Below are positions 43,357 through 52,564 of a DNA stretch of 64,000 bases, piece after piece. The notes beneath the pieces were generated by a model. The model ran no database searches. It was not told where the DNA came from and was given only the letters and a program-made list of their open reading frames with translations. This DNA comes from 1162T-S-0a-05 sp050299435 (GTDB taxonomy: Bacteria; Pseudomonadota; Gammaproteobacteria; Pseudomonadales; Cellvibrionaceae), in the NCBI GenBank assembly GCA_050299435.1, contig JBNKVX010000007.1:13657-77656 (forward strand), written 5' to 3'. A program made the translations under genes and the position numbers. Within the stretch, counting starts at the first letter, position 1, and every line of letters begins with the position of its first letter.

Positions 43357-45576
43357 TTAAGTGTCCTGAAGTTCAAATACCACGGTTGCCAATGCTGGCA
43401 AGGTAATCGCAATCGAATTTTCCCGGTATTGCCACGGTATTGGATCTGACGGTACACCACCATTGTTACCAATGTTAGTCCCGTAATAATTGCCGCTGTC
43501 AGTGTTTAATATTTCGAGATAAAAGCCGGCCTGATTCACACCAACGCGATAACCTTCGCGTACCACCGGTGTAAAATTACTGACGACGAGAATGCTTTTA
43601 CCACCTGCAGATTTGCGAATAAAAGCGAAAATGGAATTGTGCCGATCATCCGCCTCTACCCATTCAAACCCCCGCCCTTCTGCATCACATTCATAAAGCG
43701 CTGCTTTACCAGTATAAAGATGATTAAGGTCGCGCACGAGAGTCTGAACGCCACGATGTTCGTCTATTTCCAGCTGATGCCAACATAAACTGGTATTGTG
43801 ATCCCACTCCGGGCCTTGAGCAAATTCATTTCCCATGAACAGAAGTTTTTTACCGGGGTGACAAAACATAAAAGCGTAATAGGCCCTTAAATTTGCAAAT
43901 TTTTGCCAGCTGTCTCCAGGCATGCGCGCCAAAATCGAACCTTTACCGTGCACAACTTCATCGTGACTGAGAGGCAGAATAAAGTTTTCACTGAAAGCGT
44001 AGTAAAGGCTAAAAGTCATGTCATGATGATGAAATTGTTTGTGTATGGGATCTTTGCTGATGTATTCCAAACTGTCATTCATCCACCCCATATTCCATTT
44101 AAACCCAAAGCCCAAACCACCAAAATGTGTGGGCTGACTCACTCCCGGCCAAGCGGTTGACTCTTCTGCTACCATCATGGCATTCGGGAAGTTTTTATAT
44201 ACGCGTTCATTCACCAAACGAATAAAATCTATCGCCTCAAGGTTTTCACGCCCACCATAACTATTCGGTAACCACTCCCCTTCGTTGCGACTGTAGTCAA
44301 GGTACAACATCGATGCCACAGCATCCACACGCAAGCCATCAATGTGAAACTCCTCCAACCAGAAAAGCGCATTCGACATTAAATAGCTAATAACTTCCTT
44401 ACGACCATAATTAAAAATATAGGTGTTCCAATCTGGATGAAAGCCCTGGCGCGCATCAGCGTGCTCATAAAGCGGTGTCCCATCGAATCGACCTAAACCA
44501 AATTCATCAGTGGGAAAATGTCCGGGCACCCAGTCAATCAAAATTGCCAAACCATTTTGATGGCATTGATCCACAAAATATCGAAAATCATCAGGCGTAC
44601 CAAAACGACTCGTTGGCGCAAACAAACCAATAGGTTGATAGCCCCACGATCCGTCAAAAGGAAATTCACTAATGGGCATAAGTTGCAGATGTGTAAATCC
44701 CATAGTTTTAATGTAGGGGATCAGATCGTCCGCTAATTCTCGATAACTCAGGTAACGATTGCCTTCCTCGGGCACACGTTTCCACGAACCTGCATGAACC
44801 TCATAAATGGAGATGGGCTGTTCTCGCTTGGTCCACTTCCAAGCTTGTTCTCTCCACCCTTTATCCTGCCACTGATAATCATTTTCGGCTGCCACAATGG
44901 ATGCCTGCTCAGGGGGATGTTGTGCTGCATTGCCAAAGGGGTCAGCTTTTTGTGGCAACAAACTACCGTCGGCTGCTAATAATTCGTACTTGTAAAAAGC
45001 CCCTACCTCAACGCCAGGAATAAATATTTCCCAAATACCATTGGGGATAATTTTACGCATTACATGACGCCGACCATCCCAGTAATTGAAATCACCCACC
45101 ACAGAAACACGCTTTGCATTCGGCGCCCACACCGAAAACCTAACGCCTTTTACGCCGTCTAACTCAATACAATGAGCACCCATAAACCGATAAGCAGATT
45201 CATGCGTGCCTTCGCTAAACAGGTAGAGGTCCTGTTCACCGATACTTGATCCAAAGCGATAAGGATCTTCAAAAATATATTCAGTCTCGCCAAAATAAGC
45301 ACGCACCAGATAGGGAAAGGACTCTGAACTATTAGTTCGGGCGCAGAAAACACCTGTATCACAAATATTGTCTGCTAATGCGACTATTTCCTCTCCTTCT
45401 TCATTCAGAATTTCAACTTTATCAGCTAGCGGCAAAAAGCAACGTATCTCCCAGGTTTGCGGCGCGACCTCATGCGGACCCAGAATTCCAAAAATATTTT
45501 CGTAGATTCCCTTAGCTATGGCTTGGGCTTCATCATCACGAATATGATAGTGGGTTTTTGTTTTTGTTTTTGTCAT
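43357..45576 (-). CDS. glgB: 1,4-alpha-glucan branching enzyme
   Basis: GH13 branching enzyme of 739 residues (E. coli 728), forming alpha-1,6 links. CBM48-type N-terminal domains (first from about 15, second with FSVWAPNAKRVSVVGDFNYWDG) precede the barrel: LIDWVPGHFPTDE, GLRVDAVASMLYLDYSR (nucleophile), MMVAEESTAWPGV (acid), LPLSHDEVVHGKGS. The start overlaps the malQ stop by 4 bp (ATGA), and glgX follows with no gap. Confidence 0.96.
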   Translation of the reverse strand: MTKTKTKTHYHIRDDEAQAIAKGIYENIFGILGPHEVAPQTWEIRCFLPLADKVEILNEEGEEIVALADNICDTGVFCARTNSSESFPYLVRAYFGETEYIFEDPYRFGSSIGEQDLYLFSEGTHESAYRFMGAHCIELDGVKGVRFSVWAPNAKRVSVVGDFNYWDGRRHVMRKIIPNGIWEIFIPGVEVGAFYKYELLAADGSLLPQKADPFGNAAQHPPEQASIVAAENDYQWQDKGWREQAWKWTKREQPISIYEVHAGSWKRVPEEGNRYLSYRELADDLIPYIKTMGFTHLQLMPISEFPFDGSWGYQPIGLFAPTSRFGTPDDFRYFVDQCHQNGLAILIDWVPGHFPTDEFGLGRFDGTPLYEHADARQGFHPDWNTYIFNYGRKEVISYLMSNALFWLEEFHIDGLRVDAVASMLYLDYSRNEGEWLPNSYGGRENLEAIDFIRLVNERVYKNFPNAMMVAEESTAWPGVSQPTHFGGLGFGFKWNMGWMNDSLEYISKDPIHKQFHHHDMTFSLYYAFSENFILPLSHDEVVHGKGSILARMPGDSWQKFANLRAYYAFMFCHPGKKLLFMGNEFAQGPEWDHNTSLCWHQLEIDEHRGVQTLVRDLNHLYTGKAALYECDAEGRGFEWVEADDRHNSIFAFIRKSAGGKSILVVSNFTPVVREGYRVGVNQAGFYLEILNTDSGNYYGTNIGNNGGVPSDPIPWQYRENSIAITLPALATVVFELQDT

Positions 45577-47750
45577 TGAACCGTTCTCGTTTGTTGCACT
45601 TCTTTCAATAGAGTTTGTATTTTTTTATTCGCAAACATGTCTTCAATATTACTGTCTAATTTTCTTTGCCAATTGGGATACTCTTTAAAAGTTCCTGGCA
45701 CATTTGTTGGTGCGTCCATCAAAAGTAAATCTTCAAGTTGAATCACAAAAATCTGCGACTCAACTTTTGCATTTAATTTAAGAAATGCATAAATCATGTC
45801 TGAATCAGCTTTCTCTTCGAGCGATCGTTTCTCCCAGCTGGACGGAAATAGATTTTGGGCGCGCAAAAGTTCGCAAGCCTGTTCTTTTTCCTGGCGACGC
45901 TGTAAACACATCTGCTCATAATCTACGCCTTCTTCAAACAGGTTTAAATTGTTCCTCAACACCAGATCTGTGGCATCCCACCAACTTGTTAAGGTCGGCA
46001 CATCATGATTATTGACCATAGCCAAGGCGTGCTGGTCATAAGCCTGCGGGGGCTTAAAGAAATGAAAATTCTCCTTTTCAAAATAAAACACTTTGTTTGC
46101 AAAAACTTTGGCTTTAGCCATCGCTTCCCTAAACTCCGGCGGAACCACACCTAAGTCTTCACCAATAATCGCACATTTATTGAGATAACTTTCCAATTTC
46201 AATAATCCGACCAATTCTGCAAAAGGGTAATAAACATAAGCACCATGATCTGCCGTCTTATCCGGAGGGCACCACCACAGTCGCAAGAGACTCATCGCAT
46301 GATCAATTCTTAACGCACCACAAGAGGTCATGTTTGTGCGTAGGAGATCAATATAGTGCTTAAATGCGCTTTGACGTAGTTCCGCTGGATCCATGGGAGG
46401 GATACCCCAATTTTGACCCAAATCTGAAAAGGGATCTGGTGGTGCACCAACTGAAGCACCCAAGCAAAACAACTTACTATTACTTTTTACTTCACAGCCA
46501 TTACCATTAGCGCCGACTGCGAGATCTCTTATCAGGCCTAAATCCATACCTTGTTCGACGGCCAAGGTTTGACACTGTTCAAGTTGACAGGCACTGATCC
46601 ACTGCAGATATAAATGAAATTCAATAACCTCAAAATGTCTATCACAATATGCTTTGAATTCAGTTTGCTTTGTAGTATCAGACCAAATCTCTTCATTTGC
46701 CGGTATCTCATAAGTAGAATCTTGCCAACGACGGTACATCCCTTCATATAATCCCAGTGCCTGTAGAGCAATTCCACCTTGTTCAATAAACTGTTTGAAT
46801 ATCTGATAACGCTTTTTATTCTCCGCAGTTTTAGTGTTCTTAAAATTTAAAAACATGCGTTCAAAACAGGCATATTTTAAATTGTTAACACCACAATAAT
46901 CGACATGCGTTGCAAATCGCAACTTATCAAGCAACTTTTGTTGTTTGGCTTCGGCTAACCAAGCTTGTACTTCTGGGGCAAAAAAGTCAGGCTCCACTTC
47001 GACATCAATATACAGCGGGTTCAGAAAGCGACGATCTGACGGGCTATAGGGGCTGCAATTGTATTCAAGATCGGGCAATAAGGTATGTAGCGGGTTTAAG
47101 CCAATAACATCTACCCCGTATTCTACGATTTTTTCTATAAGTCGCTTGAGATCACCGAAATCACCTATACCCCAGTCCTTGTCTGAGCGAAGCGTGTAGA
47201 GCTGGATAATCACCCCCCATAATTTTTTCCTTGCTTGCGTCCAGGTGGGTTGCCAGGTTGTTTCAGGGATGACGGCGTATAAAGAGATTTCCTGTTTGGT
47301 ACCACAGGTTAATTTAAGTCGATAATAGCCTGGTTTTAAGTCGAGGTTTTGTAGCTCAACTCTTCGGCGAGTATAGCGAGTATTTTGAAACTGATAATCA
47401 CCGCTTTCAGACAACTTTTCGGGGATGAACTCGCCTTTTGCGATTAAGGTTTTGTCCGACAGCAGCTGCCAGGAAAAAACTTTAGACAATTCTTCTGGAT
47501 TGAGGTTTATCTCAAAATAATGTTCAGCATTTAGCTCCTGCGTACTCAGACCAGGAAGCCAGCACAACCAGGGTGCAACATCTACTTCAAATGCTTCCTT
47601 GATTAACGCAGGCTTTGAATCAACATTCACACCCATGGTTCGCAAGAGGTTGATACGATTCTCAAGTGCAACTTTTACGTGATCGCCCTTGTAGTTGAAA
47701 TAATCCTCAGCTATACCGTGCCAATAAAATAGCTTGTTAAGGTCGTGCAT
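45573..47750 (-). CDS. malQ: 4-alpha-glucanotransferase
   Basis: GH77 amylomaltase of 725 residues (E. coli MalQ 694) that transfers maltodextrin segments. Motifs are WGVIIQLYTLRSDKDWGIGDFGDL, VIGLNPLHTLLPD, ALRIDHAMSLLRLWWCPP (nucleophile aspartate), IIGEDLGVVPPEFREAM (acid glutamate) and VNNHDVPTLTSWWDATD. It is the first gene of the operon, AGGAAA stands 13 bases before ATG, and the upstream 200 bp contain a palindrome and the rplQ terminator. Confidence 0.94.
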   Translation of the reverse strand: MHDLNKLFYWHGIAEDYFNYKGDHVKVALENRINLLRTMGVNVDSKPALIKEAFEVDVAPWLCWLPGLSTQELNAEHYFEINLNPEELSKVFSWQLLSDKTLIAKGEFIPEKLSESGDYQFQNTRYTRRRVELQNLDLKPGYYRLKLTCGTKQEISLYAVIPETTWQPTWTQARKKLWGVIIQLYTLRSDKDWGIGDFGDLKRLIEKIVEYGVDVIGLNPLHTLLPDLEYNCSPYSPSDRRFLNPLYIDVEVEPDFFAPEVQAWLAEAKQQKLLDKLRFATHVDYCGVNNLKYACFERMFLNFKNTKTAENKKRYQIFKQFIEQGGIALQALGLYEGMYRRWQDSTYEIPANEEIWSDTTKQTEFKAYCDRHFEVIEFHLYLQWISACQLEQCQTLAVEQGMDLGLIRDLAVGANGNGCEVKSNSKLFCLGASVGAPPDPFSDLGQNWGIPPMDPAELRQSAFKHYIDLLRTNMTSCGALRIDHAMSLLRLWWCPPDKTADHGAYVYYPFAELVGLLKLESYLNKCAIIGEDLGVVPPEFREAMAKAKVFANKVFYFEKENFHFFKPPQAYDQHALAMVNNHDVPTLTSWWDATDLVLRNNLNLFEEGVDYEQMCLQRRQEKEQACELLRAQNLFPSSWEKRSLEEKADSDMIYAFLKLNAKVESQIFVIQLEDLLLMDAPTNVPGTFKEYPNWQRKLDSNIEDMFANKKIQTLLKEVQQTRTVQ

Positions 47751-47845
47751 GGGGGGCTTGCTTTCCTATCCGAGCGACTAACTTGTGATTTTACACTGCA
47801 AAGAGGTTGCCAATTTGATTCGCGCGCCCTTTTTATTTGCCGCAT

Positions 47846-47884
47846 AGTATTTATGCAGCCAAAGCCTGGCAAAAATTAAATACT
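47846..47884. other. Imperfect palindrome upstream of malQ
   Basis: AGTATTTA at 47846-47853 and TAAATACT at 47877-47884 are exact reverse complements, and inside them GCCA at 47858-47861 faces TGGC at 47867-47870. The 39-bp dyad is 96 bp upstream of malQ and next to the rplQ terminator. It may be an operator for the glycogen operon or a second hairpin. There is no direct evidence. Confidence 0.4.
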
Positions 47885-47898
47885 CCAGGCTTAAATAC

Positions 47899-47927
47899 AA
47901 AAACACCGGGACAAGCCCGGTGTTTTT
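47899..47927 (-). terminator. Rho-independent terminator of the ribosomal cluster
   Basis: The arms 47899-47910 and 47916-47927 pair perfectly over 12 bases (core CACCGGG/CCCGGTG) with a five-base loop. On the minus strand the stem ends in TTTTTGT, a proper T-run. It lies 25 bp after the rplQ stop and closes the alpha operon. Confidence 0.92.
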
Positions 47928-47951
47928 AAAGAGAATTTGAATCTTTGAGTG

Positions 47952-48344
47952 CTATTCAGACGCCTGTTGCGCTTCATTTTCAGCTTGAGGTCGATCCACA
48001 AGCTCTACATAGGCCATTGGTGCTTTATCACCTGCACGAAAACCACACTTCAATATGCGAAGATAGCCGCCAGGTCGCGCATCATAACGTGGCCCCAATT
48101 CTGCAAATAACTTCCCAACAGCAGCCTTATCACGCAATCGGTCAAAAGCTAGCCTGCGATTAGCTACACTATCATTTTTTGCCAACGTAATCAGAGGCTC
48201 AGCATGACGGCGCAGCTCCTTTGCTTTTGGCAAAGTGGTTTTGATAAGTTCATGCTCGACTAACGAAATCACCATATTCTTGAACATGGCTTTTCGATGC
48301 GCGCTGTTTCGATTTAATTGACGTCCACTATGGCGATGACGCAT
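47952..48344 (-). CDS. rplQ: 50S ribosomal protein L17
   Basis: L17 of 130 residues, with the conserved start MRHRHSGRQLNRNSAHRKAMFKNM and the late LRILKCGFRAGDKAPMAYVELVDR. It lines the peptide-exit side of the large subunit. Last gene of the alpha operon, 38 bp after rpoA and just before a strong terminator. The C-terminal tail is short and acidic. Confidence 0.97.
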   Translation of the reverse strand: MRHRHSGRQLNRNSAHRKAMFKNMVISLVEHELIKTTLPKAKELRRHAEPLITLAKNDSVANRRLAFDRLRDKAAVGKLFAELGPRYDARPGGYLRILKCGFRAGDKAPMAYVELVDRPQAENEAQQASE

Positions 48345-48382
48345 GGTTCTATACCCTTATTCTAAATACTGCTCAATCTAAA

Positions 48383-49372
48383 TTAGTCGCCATTTCTCAA
48401 ACTGGCTGGTGGCCAATTTTCCAAACGCATTCCCAAGGACAATCCACGTGAAGCCAGGATATCCTTTATTTCTGTAAGCGACTTTTTACCCAAATTCGGT
48501 GTTTTCAATAATTCAACTTCAGTGCGTTGAATCAGATCACCTATGTAATAAATATTCTCTGCTTTCAAACAGTTTGCTGAACGTACTGTTAACTCCAAAT
48601 CGTCAACGGGACGCAACAATACCGGATCAATTTGATCTTCTTTTTGTTCTGGTTCAGCTTCTTTCTCACCTTCGAGGTCAACAAATACCGCTAACTGTTG
48701 TTGAAGAATTGTTGCCGCTCGGCGAATTGCTTCTTCAGGGTCAATCGTGCCATTGGTTTCAAGATCCAGGACTAGCTTGTCTAGATCCGTACGTTGCTCA
48801 ACACGCGCACTCTCAACGGTATAGGCCAAACGGCGTACCGGGCTAAAAGATGCATCCAACTGTAATCGGCCAATTGCTCGTGTTTCCTCTTCGTCTGAAG
48901 ATCGTGAATCAACGGGTTGATAACCTCGACCACGCGAAACCAAAAGACGCATATTTATTGTTGCATCAGTAGTGATATTGGCAATAACCAGCTCAGGATT
49001 TTTAATCTCAATTTCGTGATCTACCTGAATATCACCCGCTGTTACAGGTCCTGGGCCTTGCTTTACCAAGCTCAAAATTGCTTGATCTTTGCCATGCATA
49101 ACGACGGCGACGTTTTTGAGATTGAGAAGAATTTCGATCACATCTTCCTGCACTCCTTCAATCGCACTGTATTCGTGTTGCACACCTTCTATTTCGACTT
49201 CAGTAATTGCGCAACCTGGCATTGACGATAAAAGAATGCGACGCAAGGCATTACCTAGCGTATGGCCGAATCCGCGCTCAAGCGGTTCCAGTACAACTTT
49301 CGCACGTGTTGGAGCTACTTCTGTTACATCAATATGACGTGGAGTTAGAAACTCGTTAACAGCACTCTGCAT
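48383..49372 (-). CDS. rpoA: RNA polymerase alpha subunit
   Basis: Alpha subunit of 329 residues, the E. coli length. The N-terminal dimerisation domain shows LERGFGHTLGNALRRILLSSMPG, and the C-terminal DNA-contact domain shows VRSANCLKAENIYYIGDLIQ and LGKKSLTEIKDILASRGLSLGM. I use the ATG at 49372 (MQSAVNEFL), the canonical start; a GTG two codons earlier is open. Embedded in the alpha operon between rpsD and rplQ. Confidence 0.97.
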   Translation of the reverse strand: MQSAVNEFLTPRHIDVTEVAPTRAKVVLEPLERGFGHTLGNALRRILLSSMPGCAITEVEIEGVQHEYSAIEGVQEDVIEILLNLKNVAVVMHGKDQAILSLVKQGPGPVTAGDIQVDHEIEIKNPELVIANITTDATINMRLLVSRGRGYQPVDSRSSDEEETRAIGRLQLDASFSPVRRLAYTVESARVEQRTDLDKLVLDLETNGTIDPEEAIRRAATILQQQLAVFVDLEGEKEAEPEQKEDQIDPVLLRPVDDLELTVRSANCLKAENIYYIGDLIQRTEVELLKTPNLGKKSLTEIKDILASRGLSLGMRLENWPPASLRNGD

Positions 49373-49416
49373 AAACACACCCTGGTAGTAATTTTTCCAA
49401 AAGTTTTGGCTAAGCC

Positions 49417-50037
49417 TTACTTGGAGTAAAGCTCAACAATCAAGTTTTCATTAATCTCAGCAGGTAAATCTTCTCGGTCAGGAACGCGCTTGAATGTTCC
49501 TTCCTTCTTATCTAGATTTACTTCCACCCATTCGACGTCACCACGCTGCTGAGATATCGCCAGCGCATTTTGAACACGTAACTGAGTTTTAGATTTTTCA
49601 CGCACGCTCACAACATCGCCAACCTGCACTTGATAAGAAGGAATATTTACCGTACTCCCGTTTACCAAAATTGCTTTGTGACTCACAAGTTGCCGCGATT
49701 CAGCACGGGTTGCACCAAATCCCATACGATAAACAACATTGTCCAATCGACCTTCAAGCAACTTCAAAAGGTTTTCACCTGTAGCGCCTTTGCGTCTTGC
49801 TGCTTCTTTATAGTAGCCACGGAACTGTTTTTCCAGTATGCCGTATAAACGACGTACCTTTTGTTTCTCACGCAGCTGTACACCGTAATCTGACAATCGA
49901 CCACGCCGTTGACCGTGCTGTCCGGGTCCTGTTTCCGCCTTACACTTGGACTCTAAAGAGCGAATACCGCTTTTTAAAAATAGATCTGTGCCTTCACGAC
50001 GAGATAATTTACAAGTTGGTCCTATATAACGAGCCAT
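49417..50037 (-). CDS. rpsD: 30S ribosomal protein S4
   Basis: S4 of 206 residues with the start MARYIGPTCKLSRREGTDLFL and the RNA-binding S4 domain (GRLDNVVYRMGFGATRAESRQLVSHKAILVNG). It nucleates small-subunit assembly. In enterics S4 also represses the alpha operon by binding the rpsM leader. Whether that holds here depends on the leader at about 50848-50926. Confidence 0.97.
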   Translation of the reverse strand: MARYIGPTCKLSRREGTDLFLKSGIRSLESKCKAETGPGQHGQRRGRLSDYGVQLREKQKVRRLYGILEKQFRGYYKEAARRKGATGENLLKLLEGRLDNVVYRMGFGATRAESRQLVSHKAILVNGSTVNIPSYQVQVGDVVSVREKSKTQLRVQNALAISQQRGDVEWVEVNLDKKEGTFKRVPDREDLPAEINENLIVELYSK

Positions 50038-50048
50038 TGCTTTTCTCC

Positions 50049-50444
50049 CTATACTCGACGCTTTTTAGGCGGACGACAACCATTATGAGGAATCGGCGTC
50101 ACGTCTGTGATATTAGTAATTTTGTAACCTACGTTATTCAGTGCTCTCACCGCAGATTCACGACCAGGACCAGGACCCTTTACTTCCACGTCCAAATTTT
50201 TCAAGCCGTATTCTTGAGCGGCCTGACCTGCTCTTTCTGCAGCGACCTGTGCAGCAAAGGGCGTGCTTTTACGCGAACCGCGAAAACCGGAACCACCTGC
50301 TGTTGCCCATGAAAGGGTATTTCCTTGACGATCAGAGATAGTCACAATGGTGTTATTAAACGACGCATGAATATGCGCGATTCCGTCAACAACGGTCTTT
50401 TTAACCTTTTTCTTGCTTGTTGACTTTCCACTTGGCTTAGCCAT
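50049..50444 (-). CDS. rpsK: 30S ribosomal protein S11
   Basis: S11 of 131 residues (E. coli 129), located on the 30S platform. Conserved blocks are IAHIHASFNNTIVTISDRQGN, SAGSRKSTPFAAQ-type (here GGSGFRGSRKSTPFAAQ), and the end DVTPIPHNGCRPPKKRRV. A slightly longer lysine-rich N-terminus than usual. It lies 46 bp after rpsM. Confidence 0.97.
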   Translation of the reverse strand: MAKPSGKSTSKKKVKKTVVDGIAHIHASFNNTIVTISDRQGNTLSWATAGGSGFRGSRKSTPFAAQVAAERAGQAAQEYGLKNLDVEVKGPGPGRESAVRALNNVGYKITNITDVTPIPHNGCRPPKKRRV

Positions 50445-50490
50445 ATTTGCAAACCTTTAATTAATTAAGTTGAAGCGAATTAACGTAGAC

Positions 50491-50847
50491 CTATCTCTTA
50501 ATAGGCTTACGTGGCCCTTTGCGTGTGCGTGCATTGGTTTTTGTACGCTGACCACGAACCGGCAAATTGCGACGGTGACGGATTCCACGAAAACATCCCA
50601 AATCCATCAATCGCTTGATGTTCATGGATACTTCACGACGCAAGTCACCTTCAACAGTAAATTTGCCCACTTCGTTACGGACGCTATCCAATTGATCTTC
50701 ATTAAGTTCACCAATTTTGGTGGACTCAGCGATACCTGTTGCGGCGCAAATTTGCTGCGCTCTGGTGCGACCAATCCCATATACATAGGTAAGGGATATC
50801 ACGGCATGCTTGTGGTCTGGTACGTTGACCCCAGCGATACGAGCCAT
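50491..50847 (-). CDS. rpsM: 30S ribosomal protein S13
   Basis: S13 of 118 residues (E. coli 118), in the 30S head and contacting P-site tRNA. Start MARIAGVNVPDHKHAVISLTYV, and end LPVRGQRTKTNARTRKGPRK. First gene of the alpha operon, behind its own promoter and an 80-base leader. GGAGA stands ahead of the ATG. Confidence 0.97.
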   Translation of the reverse strand: MARIAGVNVPDHKHAVISLTYVYGIGRTRAQQICAATGIAESTKIGELNEDQLDSVRNEVGKFTVEGDLRREVSMNIKRLMDLGCFRGIRHRRNLPVRGQRTKTNARTRKGPRKPIKR

Positions 50848-50932
50848 CTAGTTTTCTCCAACTTGGTAAGATATTCAGTACTAACAGCGGCTTAGGCCAC
50901 CTAGTCACCTTCAGGTGTCAAAAAGGCGCGCA

Positions 50933-50961
50933 AGGATAGCCACAATCCCGCAAAAAATCAA
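50933..50961 (-). promoter_or_regulatory. Promoter of the alpha operon
   Basis: On the minus strand TTGATT (50956-50961) and TATCCT (50933-50938) are exactly 17 bp apart, followed by the GC-rich TGCGCGCC discriminator typical of stringently controlled promoters. The start point would be near 50926. The leader to rpsM is about 80 bases and contains a small hairpin (CACC TTCA GGTG on the plus strand at 50906-50917). That is a possible S4 site by analogy with enterics, but not shown. Confidence 0.7.
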
Positions 50962-51061
50962 TAGCTTAGCAGTTTCCTACTAAACGACAGTCAGTACCTC
51001 CAATTTATCGAAGTGGTGACACCTCGAAAGGTAAGGGTCAAAAACCCCACCCAAATTCGAA

Positions 51062-51178
51062 TTAGCCTTGACGTTGCTTATGACGAGGTTCTGCTGCACA
51101 AATGACTCGCAGAACGCCTTTGCGACGAACAATCTTGCACTTACGACAAACTTTTTTAACTGACGCACGAACTTTCAT
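51062..51178 (-). CDS. rpmJ: 50S ribosomal protein L36
   Basis: L36 of 38 residues, read from ATG at 51178 to TAA at 51062-51064. It begins MKVRASVKKVCRKCKIVRRKG, followed by VLRVICAAEPRHKQRQG. This is the zinc-binding (C+) type: cysteines in CRKC and ICAAEPRH provide the ligands. It follows secY by 17 bp and is the last gene of the spc operon. The 213-bp gap to rpsM holds the alpha promoter. Confidence 0.95.
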   Translation of the reverse strand: MKVRASVKKVCRKCKIVRRKGVLRVICAAEPRHKQRQG

Positions 51179-51195
51179 TTTCAACCCATCCTAAA

Positions 51196-52536
51196 CTAAC
51201 GGCCGCGGCCGTAGCTTTGTAAATTAGCTTTTTTCATAACCGAGTCATATTGGTGAGACATGAGATGAGACTGTATTTGAGACATAAAATCCATCACCAC
51301 GACAACAACAATCAATAACGATGTACCACCCAAATAGATTGGCAAATCCGAAAAGACCACCAAAAACTGGGGCATCAATGCCACGAGTGCGATATAGATA
51401 GAGCCAACAACGGTTAAACGGGTTAGCACAGTATCGATATATTTTGCTGACTGCTCGCCTGGACGAATCCCAGGAATATAAGCACCACCGCGCTTCAAAT
51501 TATCAGCCACCTCTTTCGGGTTATACATCATGGCCGTATAAACAAAACAAAAAACAATAATCAAGGTTCCAAAAACAATAAAGTTTCCAGGTGTGCCCGG
51601 CCCAAGCGCTGCAGCAAATTTTTGTAAAAAGCTTGATGCTCCGCCTTCAGCCGCACCGCTAAACCAAGCCGGTATTGAGGACATGAACATCAATATTGAG
51701 CTGGCGAAAATGACTGGTATTACACCTGCCATGTTTATTTTTAAGGGTAAATGACTGGTTTGAGCAGGACCTTGTGCATGTCTTCCCGCTTGTCTACGCG
51801 CATACTGAATAGTGATGCGACGCTGAGCGCGCTCCATACGCACAATAAACCAAACTAAAGCAGCGGCACCAAAACCAATCAGCAACAAACCCAATACATG
51901 TAAATTACCCTGTTGAGTAGAATCAAATAATTGCTTAATGACTCCGGGCAATCCCGCCACGATACCAGCAAATATCAGCATTGAGATTCCATTACCCACG
52001 CCGCGCTCGGTAATCTGCTCACCAAGCCACATCATAAAAACAGCACCAGTGACCAGAGAAGTAACTGCAATCACATAAAAGCTAAATGATGGGATACCCG
52101 CATAAGCCATACCCTGACCGGCCAAACCAGCAACCATCACAAATGCCTGAACGGTTGCCAAAGCAACTGTAAGGTAACGCGTATATTGGCTTATTTTTCT
52201 GCGACCTGACTCCCCTTCTTTCTTCAATTGCTCCAATGAGGGGGTCACTGCTGACATCATTTGCATAATGATGGAAGCCGAAATATAAGGCATGATACCA
52301 AGCGCAAGAATACTCATACGCTCCCACGCTCCGCCCGAAAACATGTTTACCATCCCAAGAATTGTTCCCTGGTTTTGATTAAACATATCTGCAATACGAT
52401 CGGGGTCGATACCAGGCACAGGTATATGTGTGCCGACTCTGTAAATGACGAGCGCCAAAAACAAAAACTTGAGCCGGGACCAAAGCTCGCTCAAGCCTTT
52501 TTGATTTCCTAATGCTAATGAACCTGGCGTTGCCAT
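51196..52536 (-). CDS. secY: Preprotein translocase subunit SecY
   Basis: Central channel of the Sec translocase, 446 residues (E. coli 443), with ten membrane helices. Conserved segments are FLALVIYRVGTHIPVPGIDP, MPYISASIIMQMMSAVTPSLEQLKKEGE, FAGIVAGLPG, FIVRMERAQRRITIQYARRQ (cytoplasmic loop C4) and the C5 loop around GIRPGEQSAKYIDTVLTR. Placed, as usual, between rplO and rpmJ in the spc operon. Confidence 0.97.
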   Translation of the reverse strand: MATPGSLALGNQKGLSELWSRLKFLFLALVIYRVGTHIPVPGIDPDRIADMFNQNQGTILGMVNMFSGGAWERMSILALGIMPYISASIIMQMMSAVTPSLEQLKKEGESGRRKISQYTRYLTVALATVQAFVMVAGLAGQGMAYAGIPSFSFYVIAVTSLVTGAVFMMWLGEQITERGVGNGISMLIFAGIVAGLPGVIKQLFDSTQQGNLHVLGLLLIGFGAAALVWFIVRMERAQRRITIQYARRQAGRHAQGPAQTSHLPLKINMAGVIPVIFASSILMFMSSIPAWFSGAAEGGASSFLQKFAAALGPGTPGNFIVFGTLIIVFCFVYTAMMYNPKEVADNLKRGGAYIPGIRPGEQSAKYIDTVLTRLTVVGSIYIALVALMPQFLVVFSDLPIYLGGTSLLIVVVVVMDFMSQIQSHLMSHQYDSVMKKANLQSYGRGR

Positions 52537-52564
52537 ATACGTTCTCTTTCTACGAAATCCCGGA

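Noticed and set aside
50980..51168. Minus-strand frame of 62 codons over rpmJ
   Set aside because: It is a shifted-frame shadow of the true 38-residue L36 gene at 51062-51178.
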